Origin: Hyalangium versicolor
Lineage (GTDB): Bacteria; Myxococcota; Myxococcia; Myxococcales; Myxococcaceae
Direction of reading: 5' to 3'
Assembly (NCBI RefSeq): GCF_020103695.1
Contig: NZ_JAHXBF010000026.1
Span: 81,393 to 145,392, forward strand
DNA: 64,000 nt
In this document: one piece after another, positions 33,441 through 42,468 of the stretch
Position numbering within the stretch: the first letter of the stretch is position 1
Layout of the letters: each line of letters opens with the position of its first letter
Program-made: the position numbers and the translations under genes
The notes under the pieces: generated by a model
The model's database searches: none
The model's input: only the letters and a program-made list of their open reading frames with translations
What the model was told of the DNA's origin: nothing

Positions 33441-35084
33441 CTACTCCATCTCCTCGTCGCTCTTCGTCAGGCCCCACTCCCTGAGACGCTTGAAGAGCGT
33501 GGATCGTGCCAGCCCGAGTTCCTTGGCCACCTTTTCCTTGTTGTTGTGGTGGCGGCGCAGGGTGTTCACGACGATCTGGCGCTGCACCATCTCCATCATC
33601 CGCTCGAGATCGGTGTTGGCGGGGAAGTCGATGGAGAGGTTGGTGGAATTGACGAGCCCCTGGCTGTACTCGTCGTCGAAGGAGATGTCGGGCGCGTCGA
33701 TCTTCGGGCCCTTGCGCAGCAGCAGGGCACGATGGACCACGTTGCGCAGCTCGCGGATGTTGCCCGGCCAGGGGTGCTCCTTGAGCTTGTCCTCGGCAGC
33801 CTGGGTGAGCTTCACCACCTGGCCTCGAGGGGCGTAGGCGCGCACGAAGTGATCGGCCAGCAGGGACAGGTCTCCCATCCGGTTGCGCAGGGGCGGGAGG
33901 ACCAGGGGAATGACGCAGAGCCGGTAGTACAGATCCTCACGGAACTTGCCCTCGCGCACGTGGGTGAGCAGGTCCCGGTTCGTCGCGGCGATGACGCGCA
34001 CGTCCACATGGGAGGGACGGCTGGCTCCCACGCGTTTGATCTCCCCGCTCTCCAGGGCGCGCAGCAGCTTGGCCTGCAGGTCCAGCGACAGCTCACCGAT
34101 CTCGTCCAGGAAGAGGGTTCCGCCGTTGGCCTCCTCGAAGGCACCCTTGCGCGAGGCGTTGGCTCCCGTGAAGGCGCCCTTCTCGTGGCCGAACAGCTCG
34201 CTCTCGATGAGCTCCTTGGAGATGGCGGCGCAGTTGACGGGGATGAAGGACTGATCGGCTCGGGTGGAGCAGACGTGCAGCGCCTTGGCGACCAACTCCT
34301 TGCCGGTGCCGGACTCGCCGAGGATGGTCACCGCCGCGGAGGAGGGCGCCACCCGCTCGATGAGTTCGACGAGGTTCCGCACGGACGCATCGTTGCCAAT
34401 GAGGCCGTGGAAGGACGAGTCCTGCGCGCCCTGGGGCACCGACTCGAGGATGAGCTCCGTCTCGCCGACGCGCAGGGTGGAGTTGAGCGGGAGTTCCACC
34501 TCGAAGATGCGCACGCTGCCCAGGAACGTGCCGTTGGTGGAGTTCAGATCCACCACGTGGAAGAAGCCGTCCTTGCGCGTCACCTTGAGGTGCCGGTTGG
34601 AGATGAAGCGATCCTGGACGACGAGGCCGTTGGCCGGATCCTTGCCGATGGTGAAGCTGTCGGTGGTGATCTCGTGGATCAACTCGGTGGTGCCCTGCTT
34701 GATGCGCACCTGTGCTGGCTGGGACTCCGAGTCCTGGAGATCCTTGGCCTGCACATCCGTGCGCCTGCCCACGCCGGTGGGGCCCTCGCGGTCGGTGCTG
34801 TTGCGCTCGCGGAACACCGCGCGCCACTGGCCCAGGGTGATGTCCGCTCCGTCCGGCAGCTCGGTACGCTTCACCTGCTTGCCGGCGACGTACGTGCCCT
34901 TGCCGGAGAGATCCTCGAGGTGGCACGTCTTTCCGTCATAGAGGAGTGCTGCCTGCTGCCGGCTGACCTCGGGATCGGGGATGACGACGTCGCTCCGCTC
35001 CCCACGTCCCAGGACGACGCGCTCCTTGTCTACCGCGAACCTGAGCACTTCCTCGCCACGTCGAAAGAACACCAACTCCGGCAT
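33441..35084 (-). CDS. Sigma-54-dependent activator with two FHA domains
   Basis: A 547-residue enhancer-binding protein. Two FHA phosphothreonine-binding domains come first: FHA1 about 22-90 (GRG at 26-28, SR at 41-42) and FHA2 about 142-210 (SNRH at 162-165, N181 and NG at 184-185). The AAA+ core has Walker A GESGTGKE (256-263) and an intact GAFTGA sigma-54 contact loop (303-308). A Fis-type HTH is at the C-terminus. There is no receiver domain. It should sense Ser/Thr kinase signalling through FHA binding and activate sigma-54 promoters. Myxobacteria carry several single-FHA activators; two FHA domains in tandem are less usual. Confidence 0.94.
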   Translation of the reverse strand: MPELVFFRRGEEVLRFAVDKERVVLGRGERSDVVIPDPEVSRQQAALLYDGKTCHLEDLSGKGTYVAGKQVKRTELPDGADITLGQWRAVFRERNSTDREGPTGVGRRTDVQAKDLQDSESQPAQVRIKQGTTELIHEITTDSFTIGKDPANGLVVQDRFISNRHLKVTRKDGFFHVVDLNSTNGTFLGSVRIFEVELPLNSTLRVGETELILESVPQGAQDSSFHGLIGNDASVRNLVELIERVAPSSAAVTILGESGTGKELVAKALHVCSTRADQSFIPVNCAAISKELIESELFGHEKGAFTGANASRKGAFEEANGGTLFLDEIGELSLDLQAKLLRALESGEIKRVGASRPSHVDVRVIAATNRDLLTHVREGKFREDLYYRLCVIPLVLPPLRNRMGDLSLLADHFVRAYAPRGQVVKLTQAAEDKLKEHPWPGNIRELRNVVHRALLLRKGPKIDAPDISFDDEYSQGLVNSTNLSIDFPANTDLERMMEMVQRQIVVNTLRRHHNNKEKVAKELGLARSTLFKRLREWGLTKSDEEME

Positions 35085-35209
35085 GCCGGCCTCCTGCTGT
35101 GGGACGTGAGGCGGCTTTACACGACAGAGCGAGGCTCTATCAACTTCTCAACTCAATAGGTCGGAAGAAAACCATCCGCCGGAACGGGTAGGGTGGAGTT
35201 GGAAGCGAA

Positions 35210-36244
35210 TTACCTGCCGCCCGTGGACTGCCAGGGGAACAGGTAGCGCAGGGGGATGTGCACCCGCGCTGCCCACGAGGCCTCATGGTGCCGGCCTCCC
35301 TTGTCCTCGTAGTAGTAGAGATCCTTGCCCTGCTCGTAGCCCCGCGCCTTCAGCACATCCCTCATGTGCTTCGTCGGCGTGAGCGGATCCCGATTCGTGC
35401 CCGCATCGATATAGAACTTCACTGGGACCTTCTCCGGAGCCGCCTCCATCTGGCGGACCAGATCCATCCCATTCCACATGAACGAGCTCGAGAGGCAGGC
35501 CACCTTCGAGAACACGCCCGGGTAGCGCATCCCCAGGTAGAACGAGACGAGCCCTCCCAGCGACGAGCCCATCAGCGCCGTATCCTCTCGGCCCGGCAAC
35601 GTCCGGAAGTGGCTGTCCACCCATGGCTTCACGGTCTCGACCAGGAAGCGCCCGTAGAGGTCCGCGCCTCCCGTCCGACCGTTGGGATGGCCCGGCGTGT
35701 ACTCGAAGAGCCGGCTCGGGCCCACGTTGTACACGCCGACGATGATGACCTCGTCCATCAGCCCTTGAGTCACGAGCGAGTGGCTCGTCCGGTCCGCGCC
35801 CCAGGACACTCCGGCGAACGAGGCGGAGTCCTCGAAGGCGTTCTGCCCGTCGTGCATGTAGAGCACCGGGTAGCGCTTCTGCCGGTTCTCCTCGTAGCTT
35901 GGCGGCAGGGAGATGACGAGCGTGCGCCGGTTGTCCAACTGGGGCGAGTAGAAGTCGTGCTCCTTCCGCAGCGTGCCTACCGGTGGCCCGAAGAACGGGA
36001 AGACATCCACCGTGGAGCCCTCCTGGAACCGGTAGTTGCCTCCCACGGACCAGCCGTGGTCATCCAAGAGCGGTTTGAACTCCAGCCTGCGCGCGGACTT
36101 CCGCCAGACGTAGGTCCAGACGTGCTCCTGCACTCCCTGGGCGTCCTGCCCGGTGCTCCAGGTCAGCGGTGACGTGCTGCCGCGCACGGTGATGCGGCGG
36201 CCCCAGCCTGCGTCGTAGTGGATCCGGATGATCGATTCAGACAC
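35210..36244 (-). CDS. Putative esterase (Fes/YieL-like alpha/beta hydrolase)
   Basis: A 344-residue protein with an N-terminal beta-sandwich-like region (about 1-85, resembling a carbohydrate/Ig-like module) followed by an esterase-D type alpha/beta-hydrolase domain. YPVLYMHDGQNAF marks the oxyanion strand and GSSLGG gives nucleophile Ser228; a late HHEASW segment supplies the His. Relatives include enterochelin esterase and xylan or feruloyl esterases. No signal peptide is evident. It is co-oriented with and 87 bp beyond the end of the gsp operon, but a terminator lies between. Confidence 0.87.
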   Translation of the reverse strand: MSESIIRIHYDAGWGRRITVRGSTSPLTWSTGQDAQGVQEHVWTYVWRKSARRLEFKPLLDDHGWSVGGNYRFQEGSTVDVFPFFGPPVGTLRKEHDFYSPQLDNRRTLVISLPPSYEENRQKRYPVLYMHDGQNAFEDSASFAGVSWGADRTSHSLVTQGLMDEVIIVGVYNVGPSRLFEYTPGHPNGRTGGADLYGRFLVETVKPWVDSHFRTLPGREDTALMGSSLGGLVSFYLGMRYPGVFSKVACLSSSFMWNGMDLVRQMEAAPEKVPVKFYIDAGTNRDPLTPTKHMRDVLKARGYEQGKDLYYYEDKGGRHHEASWAARVHIPLRYLFPWQSTGGR

Positions 36245-36296
36245 GAGAACTCCTCATGTCTGGCCCACATAACCGCGCGCGTGACGCAACGCTTCT

Positions 36297-36322
36297 GGAA
36301 AGAAAGGAGCCGGAAATCCGGC
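36297..36322 (-). terminator. Intrinsic terminator of the gsp operon
   Basis: On the minus strand a GCCGG-ATTT-CCGGC stem (36309-36322) is followed by a T-rich tail TCCTTTCTTTCC (36308-36297). It lies just after the gspN stop and before the esterase gene, so it is the natural end of the type II secretion operon. Confidence 0.8.
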
Positions 36323-36331
36323 AAAACCATT

Positions 36332-37342
36332 TCAGCGCTTCGGCTGGAAGGAGAGCTTCCCGAGCGAGCCGCTCAGCCGACCCGAGCGGAACTTCGGATC
36401 CTCCTTGTCCGGCGGGAGGATGGACAGGCCCAGGCCGGCCGTGCCGAGCGCCTTCACCAACTCGGGCTCGACGCGAATCTTCACGTCCATGGCCGGCTCG
36501 CTGTACTGGATGCGCTTGGCCAGCTTCACCGTGCCGGTGCCGCGGATCTCCAGCTGATCGCTGCCCAGCTTCAGCGCATCCACCGTGCCCTGTCCCTTCT
36601 CGAAGCGGATCTGCGCCGTCAGCTCGCCCACGGGAATCTGCGGCAGGCCACCGGGGAACAACAGGGCCACGGGGCTGCCCTTGCTCGACACGCCCACGCC
36701 CTCCACGCTCCCCTTGAGCAGCAGGTTCTGCCCATCCAGCAGCAGCTCTCCGTCCGCCTGGGACAGATCCGGCTCACCGGCCTTCCCATTGGCGCCCGGC
36801 GGCGTCGGCAGGGTGAGGTTCAGCGACCCGCTCAGCGAGCCCTCCAGATCCAGCCCCGTGAAGCCCTTCAGGTTGCTCTGCGAGGGATCCAGCTTGCTCA
36901 GCTTCATGCTGACCTTGTCCCCGCGAGACGAGGCGTTGCCGGAGATCTGTCCTCCCAGCACGTCGGCCTGGAAGGCCACTCCCAGCGGGAAGAGGGTAGG
37001 GCGGATGAACAGGGTGTCGATGACGAACGACTCTCCCAACTCCGCCGGCGCCAGCATGCGCGACGCGGCCGGATCCGTGGACAGCAGCGCTGCCGTCGTC
37101 TCCTGGCTGAGCGGCTCGGGGGGCTGGCTGATGCGCACGTTCTTGGCCGTCAGCCCGACGAAGCCGGGCCGCAGCGTGTCGATGCGCACCACGTAGCCCG
37201 CCTTCAGCATCTCGGAGGTGATGCGAGCGCGCAGGGCTCCGTATGGGAACGTGAGGAAGAAGCACAGCACGAGCGCGAACACAGAGAACGCGACGTAACC
37301 GACGACAACCTTCCAAAGGGCGGTTTTTCTCTGAGTGGCCAT
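36332..37342 (-). CDS. gspN: Type II secretion protein GspN
   Basis: A 336-residue protein with one N-terminal transmembrane helix (about 11-31) and a large periplasmic beta-rich AsmA-like region, matching GspN. GspN is an accessory component, absent from many T2SS operons and of unclear role. It is the last gene of the operon, 4 bp after gspM, and is followed by an intrinsic terminator. Confidence 0.87.
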   Translation of the reverse strand: MATQRKTALWKVVVGYVAFSVFALVLCFFLTFPYGALRARITSEMLKAGYVVRIDTLRPGFVGLTAKNVRISQPPEPLSQETTAALLSTDPAASRMLAPAELGESFVIDTLFIRPTLFPLGVAFQADVLGGQISGNASSRGDKVSMKLSKLDPSQSNLKGFTGLDLEGSLSGSLNLTLPTPPGANGKAGEPDLSQADGELLLDGQNLLLKGSVEGVGVSSKGSPVALLFPGGLPQIPVGELTAQIRFEKGQGTVDALKLGSDQLEIRGTGTVKLAKRIQYSEPAMDVKIRVEPELVKALGTAGLGLSILPPDKEDPKFRSGRLSGSLGKLSFQPKR

Positions 37343-37346
37343 GGCT

Positions 37347-37937
37347 TCAAGGCTGCTGCTGCGGCTGCTTCAACTTGTAGGTGGCGACGGTGGCCCACGC
37401 CGTCAGGGAATCGGAGGCCGGTCGCGGCTCGATGCGCAGGTACTTCACCTTGACGATCCCCGGTCCGCTCTCCACGGAACGCAGGAAGTCGGTGAGCTTG
37501 CGCAGATCCACATCCGTGAAGGTCAGCTCCATGCTGCTCTCGACGATCTTCCCATCGCCGATGCCCATGTCTCCCTTGGGCGTCATGTTGGGCGCGTCCA
37601 AGCCGGCCGCGGTGGCCTTGTCCGAGATGTAGCTCAGCAGCCGCACGTCATTGGTGGACAACTGCTGCTCCACGGCGTTCCGCGCCGCGGTGGCCTCGTT
37701 GTAGCTGGCGGCCAACTGGTTCACCTGCTGCAGGCTCGCCAGCTTCTCCTGGGTCCGGTTCCGGTGCCGGTCCTCGCTGTTGGAGAACGAGTACAGCGTG
37801 ATGAAGATGGCGAAGACGAACACGGCCACGGCGGTCGCGATGACCAGCCGCTTCTCGCGGGCGCTCAGCGCATCGAAGCGCGGCCGCACCGTGTCGTTGA
37901 GGAAGCGCTGAATCCGGAAAGGGTTGGCGATGGCCAT
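37347..37937 (-). CDS. gspM: Type II secretion inner-membrane protein GspM
   Basis: A 196-residue bitopic protein with a cytoplasmic N-terminus, a helix at about 30-49, a coiled coil (about 55-95) and a C-terminal ferredoxin-like periplasmic domain, as in GspM. It pairs with GspL in the inner-membrane platform. Two bp separate it from gspL and four from gspN. Confidence 0.88.
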   Translation of the reverse strand: MAIANPFRIQRFLNDTVRPRFDALSAREKRLVIATAVAVFVFAIFITLYSFSNSEDRHRNRTQEKLASLQQVNQLAASYNEATAARNAVEQQLSTNDVRLLSYISDKATAAGLDAPNMTPKGDMGIGDGKIVESSMELTFTDVDLRKLTDFLRSVESGPGIVKVKYLRIEPRPASDSLTAWATVATYKLKQPQQQP

Positions 37938-37939
37938 CT

Positions 37940-39538
37940 CTAGCTCTCCTCTCCCGTCTGCTGCTCAGGGCACTGCACCTGGATGTCCAGACGGAAGCTC
38001 ACCTTGGAACCATCCCGCGTCTTCTCCACCTTGCCCGGGCTCACTTCCTTGAAGCAGCGGTGCCCCTTGAGCGCCGTCGTCAAGGTGTCGATCTCCTTGG
38101 AGCTGTTCGTCTCTCCCTGGAGCACGATGCGCTGCAGATCGATCTGGATGCGATCCAGCTTCACGGGCAGCTCGGCCGGCACCCGCTGCGTCACCTCCGC
38201 CAACAGGTTGACCGCGCTCAGCTTCGGCAGCGCGGCGGCCGGGCTCTCCACGCCCTTCAACATATTGAGGGCGCGATCGTAGTTCGTCTCGCAGTTGCCG
38301 AGGATGCGCTTGGTCGTGGTGCACAGCTCGGCATCCACCTGGGCCTCCCGGCGAGCGAGCAGGGAGTTGCGCACCACGCCGCTGGCGATGAGCATCAGCA
38401 GGAAGCTGATGGCGAAGGCGGCGAGCATCCACACCCGGTCCTTCATGTACTCGTCGAAGTCGCCCTTGAAGCCGAACTCGCCCCGGCGCAGGTTGAAGCG
38501 CGGCGCCTTGGAGCCCGAGGCCTGTCCGCGCAGTGCCAGCGAGTACGCCTGGGCCGCCGAGGGCTGCGCCTCCACGGGCACCGCCGAGCTCGCCTCGTTG
38601 GGGAGCACCAGCACCCGCGTCTTCAGGTGCAGATCCCGCTCGAGCTGCTCGGCGATCCCCTTCAGCCGGGACGTGCCTCCACACAGCATCACGGCGCCCA
38701 CCTGCCTGCGGGTGCGGGCGGTGAAGGCCTTGAACGTGGGGCGCAACTCGCGCAGCACTGGCTGCAGGCCGCGCACGAAGGCCGCGGCGGCGCGCTCCGA
38801 GTCCGGCCCCTGGGCGGCGGCCACGCTTGCCATCGCCCCGTACGTCTCCTTCCACTGGTGGGCCTCGGCCAGCGGCGTCTGGAATTCGGCGGACAGCGCC
38901 CGGCTCAGGTCCTTGCCTCCACCGGCGAAGGTGCGGGCGAACTCCACGCCCAGACCCGGACGGCCAATGGCCACCGTGGTGCGCTCGTGGCCGATGTCCA
39001 CCACCGCCACCGCCTCGGCCTCGATGAGGTCGTCGAACACCGAGGGCGTTTGGAGGAAGAGGTTCTGGTACGTCACGCCCGGGTGGGTGATGACGCGCGG
39101 ATCCAGCTCCAGCTCGGTGAGCAGCCCCATCAGCCAGGTCAGCTCCTCCTTGCGCACCACGCCCACCAGCAGGTCGCTGCTCACCTTCTCCTTCTGGCTC
39201 ACCACCTGGTAGTCGTAGACGGCGTCGGACAGATCAAAGGGCAGCTGGCTCTCCACCTCGAAGGGCAGCGCCGCCTCGATCCGCCGCGGATCCACGAAGG
39301 GCATGGTGAAGGCGTGCGTCATCAGCGCTGGCCCGGGCAGGGCGACGATGACCTGATCGGCCGCCAGTGGGTGCTGGGTAAGCAGCTCCTTCACCGCGGC
39401 GCGCAGCGTCTCCGTGCGCTCACCCTCGGCGCGGCGCACCTCGGCGTAGACCTTGGTGGTGTGGCTGCGGATGTTCGACTCGAACAGGACTCCCTTGACG
39501 GAGTAGCTGCCCAGGTCGAGGCCAAGAATGCGGGCCAT
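37940..39538 (-). CDS. gspL: Type II secretion protein GspL (PilM/PilN-like)
   Basis: A 532-residue protein. The N-terminal cytoplasmic actin-like domain (LGLDLGSYSVKG at the start, VDIGHERTTV, CGGTSRLKG) resembles PilM. One transmembrane helix lies near 375-395, followed by a PilN-like periplasmic domain. GspL links the ATPase GspE to the membrane platform. One bp lies between it and gspK. Longer than the classical about 400-residue GspL, consistent with the myxobacterial form. Confidence 0.9.
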   Translation of the reverse strand: MARILGLDLGSYSVKGVLFESNIRSHTTKVYAEVRRAEGERTETLRAAVKELLTQHPLAADQVIVALPGPALMTHAFTMPFVDPRRIEAALPFEVESQLPFDLSDAVYDYQVVSQKEKVSSDLLVGVVRKEELTWLMGLLTELELDPRVITHPGVTYQNLFLQTPSVFDDLIEAEAVAVVDIGHERTTVAIGRPGLGVEFARTFAGGGKDLSRALSAEFQTPLAEAHQWKETYGAMASVAAAQGPDSERAAAAFVRGLQPVLRELRPTFKAFTARTRRQVGAVMLCGGTSRLKGIAEQLERDLHLKTRVLVLPNEASSAVPVEAQPSAAQAYSLALRGQASGSKAPRFNLRRGEFGFKGDFDEYMKDRVWMLAAFAISFLLMLIASGVVRNSLLARREAQVDAELCTTTKRILGNCETNYDRALNMLKGVESPAAALPKLSAVNLLAEVTQRVPAELPVKLDRIQIDLQRIVLQGETNSSKEIDTLTTALKGHRCFKEVSPGKVEKTRDGSKVSFRLDIQVQCPEQQTGEES

Positions 39539-39539
39539 G

Positions 39540-40907
39540 TTATTCCTCTCTCCAATACAGGATGCGACCGAGCGAGTCGTCGAGCTTGATCACGGCGGTC
39601 AGCGTCTTCTGCACGCTGCCGGCCTCGCCCACGGCCTTGATGGTGAATGTCTGGCTCTTGTCGCCCACCAGCCGGTTGCTGGCCGCGTTGGCCTTGATGC
39701 TCGGGTTGACGGCGATGCCCGCGGCCTCCACCACGCTGACGAAGTCCTGCACGGACATTCCGAAGAAGCTGAACATGCGCGCCGAGCGGATGCGGGTGAT
39801 CAGCTCGTTGATGAACACCAGGTCCTGCAGCCGTGGGTCCGGATGCGCCGGGTCCGCCACGGAGAGGATGGCCATGTACATCATCATCGGATCGTCCGTG
39901 TTCACGTTGGGCCGCGAGTTCACGTCCGGGTACACCGTGAGCCGATCCCGGAAGGCCGCCATGAACATGTCCGTCACGCCGTGCACCCGGTACAGCTCGT
40001 CCAGGCTGTCGAAGCGCGCGTTCTTCGCCTGGTAGCGCGGGTCGAAGCGATCGTAGTTGCTGTTCTCGGACGCGAAGCCCCCGACGAACGGGTTGACGGG
40101 ATCCTTCAGGTTGATGGCGGACTGCACCTCGTCCTCGTCCACCCAGTCCTTGAGCGCGATCACCACGTCCTGTGGCGTGACGCGGACGCGGTTGGCGTCG
40201 TCCCGGTTGAAGATGAACTCGAAGCGCTTGTCCCCGAACATGTCCATCAGGCGCGACGCGGTGGGCAGCGCGTCCGTGGCCAGCGAGGACAGGCGGTGGA
40301 TGTTGAGCTTCTCCTCCTCGTCCGTGATGGTGGACAGGAAGCAGCCCTCGAATCCTCCGAACGAGCGCTTCAGCGGTTGCTCACCCACTTCGGAAGGGCC
40401 CTCCTCGCCGTCGTTCATCTGGAACTTCTCGTCCTGGGCAGGCGGCGCTTCCTTCTCTGAGCCGTTGGCGCCTGTGTCGCTCTTCACCAACCCCTTGAGC
40501 ATGTAGCAGTCCACGCGCGCCAGCTTCCACAGCTGGATGTTGAGCGACTGGGCGGCCTGCTGCTGCTGGCCACCCTGGGTCGCCCCGCCGCCCATGAACT
40601 GCTGGAGCAGGCCGCTCAGGTTGGGGATGGGCGTGCTGTCCACCTGCTTCTGGAAGCGCATCAGCAGGCGGCCCAGCGCCACGCCCGAGCGCGCCATGTA
40701 ATACGCCCGCACCTCGTCCCGCTGGTTGGCCGCCAACTGCAGGTCCACTCGCGTGTTGTAGGCGAACTCGGTCGCCACCACGGTGAGCAGGGTGATGGAC
40801 ACCACCGCGATGATGAGCGCCACGCCTCGCGCCCGGCGATCCCGCTGGGCGGTGGAGAGCGGGCGGGCGGAGCGGCGCCGCGCAGTCTGTGAGAAGAACT
40901 TACGCAT
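39540..40907 (-). CDS. gspK: Type II secretion minor pseudopilin GspK
   Basis: A 455-residue minor pseudopilin, the large tip subunit. The prepilin peptidase site is ARG^VALIIAV with a following hydrophobic helix. Position +5 is not Glu, which is characteristic of GspK. An insert of Gly/Gln-rich and acidic sequence (about 100-185) makes it longer than usual. The SAM-like helical region follows. The start overlaps the last base of gspJ. GspI, J and K form the pseudopilus tip. Confidence 0.9.
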   Translation of the reverse strand: MRKFFSQTARRRSARPLSTAQRDRRARGVALIIAVVSITLLTVVATEFAYNTRVDLQLAANQRDEVRAYYMARSGVALGRLLMRFQKQVDSTPIPNLSGLLQQFMGGGATQGGQQQQAAQSLNIQLWKLARVDCYMLKGLVKSDTGANGSEKEAPPAQDEKFQMNDGEEGPSEVGEQPLKRSFGGFEGCFLSTITDEEEKLNIHRLSSLATDALPTASRLMDMFGDKRFEFIFNRDDANRVRVTPQDVVIALKDWVDEDEVQSAINLKDPVNPFVGGFASENSNYDRFDPRYQAKNARFDSLDELYRVHGVTDMFMAAFRDRLTVYPDVNSRPNVNTDDPMMMYMAILSVADPAHPDPRLQDLVFINELITRIRSARMFSFFGMSVQDFVSVVEAAGIAVNPSIKANAASNRLVGDKSQTFTIKAVGEAGSVQKTLTAVIKLDDSLGRILYWREE

Positions 40908-41578
40908 CAGAACCTCGGCAGCTCCGTGTTCAGCATGATACGGGCCTGGGTGGTGTAACGCGCTTCCTTCCCATTCTCGTCCAGCGCTACGACAGTGATG
41001 CGCACCCGCGTGGGCAGGAAGGACTTGCGCTCCGTGCGGCGCGTGTCCCACTCGTCATCCCACTGCTTGCGCTCGGAGTCCCAGTACTCGAACTCCAGCT
41101 TCTTCACGCCCTCGAAGAGCACGTCCGTGGTGCCGCCGCGGTCCATCCGCTCGCCGATGTTCGGGTTCACCCGCCGCTTCAGATCCTGGCGGCCCCGCGC
41201 GCCTTTCTCCGTGGACGTCTCCACGAAGTACTCCACCACTGCCTGGTCGGACTCCTTCGAGTCCGTGTACAGACGCTGGTGCGCGAACGTGGTGAACGTC
41301 AGTTGATCCCGCTCGCCAATGAAGTTGGTGGGCCGCTCGTTCTGATCCCGGTAGCGCTTGGGATCGTACCGGTCGCTCACGAAGGCCGAGCCGATCTCGC
41401 GCGCCATGCGGTTCATCGCCACGCGCACCATGCGGTAGTGCTCGGCCTCGCCCTCCACGACTTCCTTGGCGCGGAAGCCTGTATTGAAGGCCATGGCCAC
41501 CATCGTCCCCATGAGGGCGGTGATGGCCACGGCGACCATGACCTCCATCAACGTGAAGCCTCGGCTCGCGCGCTTCAT
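40907..41578 (-). CDS. gspJ: Type II secretion minor pseudopilin GspJ
   Basis: A 223-residue minor pseudopilin. Short basic leader then prepilin site SRG^FTLMEVMVAVAI with Glu+5, an N-terminal hydrophobic helix and a beta-rich globular domain of the GspJ type. The ATG at 41578 overlaps the gspI stop by 4 bp. The open frame continues upstream as a shadow of gspI and was trimmed. Confidence 0.92.
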   Translation of the reverse strand: MKRASRGFTLMEVMVAVAITALMGTMVAMAFNTGFRAKEVVEGEAEHYRMVRVAMNRMAREIGSAFVSDRYDPKRYRDQNERPTNFIGERDQLTFTTFAHQRLYTDSKESDQAVVEYFVETSTEKGARGRQDLKRRVNPNIGERMDRGGTTDVLFEGVKKLEFEYWDSERKQWDDEWDTRRTERKSFLPTRVRITVVALDENGKEARYTTQARIMLNTELPRF

Positions 41579-42468
41579 TGGCTGACCTTTCCACGCGGAT
41601 TGAAGATGCCGCCGCCACCCCCCGGAGGAATGAAGCCGTTGCCAGTGCCCTGGCCGCCCGGGTTGTTCATCTGGTTCAGCCACTGCGCGCGGTTCACGAG
41701 CGGCTGGCGCGTCGTCGGATCCAGCATCTGGCCGTTGGGGCCCTGGATGGGGTTGGGCACCATCATGCCCGTGGTCGGGTTCACCCACTGATTGGCGGTG
41801 TCTTGGGGCTGCTGGCCCGTGGCCGCTGCCGCCGCCGCCGCCGCGCCTCCGTTGCGATCCGAGCCAGGCCCCAGGGAGACGACGTGCGTGACGATGTCCA
41901 TGCTCTCCACCTGCTTGCCTTCCTTCCAGGTGACGGTGAGGTGGACCTCGCGGACCGACTGGGTGAGCTGATCGATCATCTGCTTGAACATGGGCTGCGC
42001 CATGGCCGCCATGCCGCCCATGCCCCCGGCCGCCGCCGTCGTCGGGCCGCCGCTGCCGCTCTTGCTGTCCCCACCGCCGCCGCCGAAGAGGGCGGACAGA
42101 CCGCCCATGTCTCCGCCCGTGTCGCCGATGGGCAGGTTGAAGATGGCACCGATGAGCTGGTCCGGCGACACGCCGTCCGTCTTGGGCGCGATGATCTTCG
42201 CCTTCCACTTGAAGTTGGGCCAACCCTCGTCGGAGAAGTCGCCGGACTCCTCGTCGTCATCCGTGGAGAAGCCGTCGTCGTAGAGCTTCTGCTCCAGGTC
42301 CGTCATCTTCGAGCGGGCCAGCAGCGAAGCCACCGTGAGGTGCTTGGTGTAGACGTGGTTGGCGACCGCGCCGGAGTTCAAGTCGAAGATCGCCATCAGC
42401 GCCAGCGCCAGGATGGCGAGCGCGACGACCGTCTCCAGCAGGGTGAAGCCTCGGTTCGTGCGTCTCAT
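41575..42468 (-). CDS. gspI: Type II secretion minor pseudopilin GspI with extended low-complexity regions
   Basis: A 297-residue protein starting with a prepilin site NRG^FTLLETVVALAI. Typical GspI is about 120-130 residues. Here the domain is interrupted by a Gly/Ser-rich insert (about 130-160) and extended by a long Ala, then Asn/Gln/Pro/Gly-rich tail (about 205-297). GspI organises the tip complex with GspJ and GspK. Overlaps gspH and gspJ by 4 bp each. Confidence 0.88.
   Translation of the reverse strand: MRRTNRGFTLLETVVALAILALALMAIFDLNSGAVANHVYTKHLTVASLLARSKMTDLEQKLYDDGFSTDDDEESGDFSDEGWPNFKWKAKIIAPKTDGVSPDQLIGAIFNLPIGDTGGDMGGLSALFGGGGGDSKSGSGGPTTAAAGGMGGMAAMAQPMFKQMIDQLTQSVREVHLTVTWKEGKQVESMDIVTHVVSLGPGSDRNGGAAAAAAAATGQQPQDTANQWVNPTTGMMVPNPIQGPNGQMLDPTTRQPLVNRAQWLNQMNNPGGQGTGNGFIPPGGGGGIFNPRGKVSQ

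Noticed and set aside
35126..35138. AGAGC-GAG-GCTCT inverted repeat upstream of the double-FHA activator
   Set aside because: Arms of only five bases; too short to support an operator in this base composition.
33411..35159. 582-codon plus-strand open frame opposite the double-FHA activator
   Set aside because: Composition typical of an antisense frame (His/Leu/Gly/Glu runs, no domain); the minus-strand gene has full conserved motifs.
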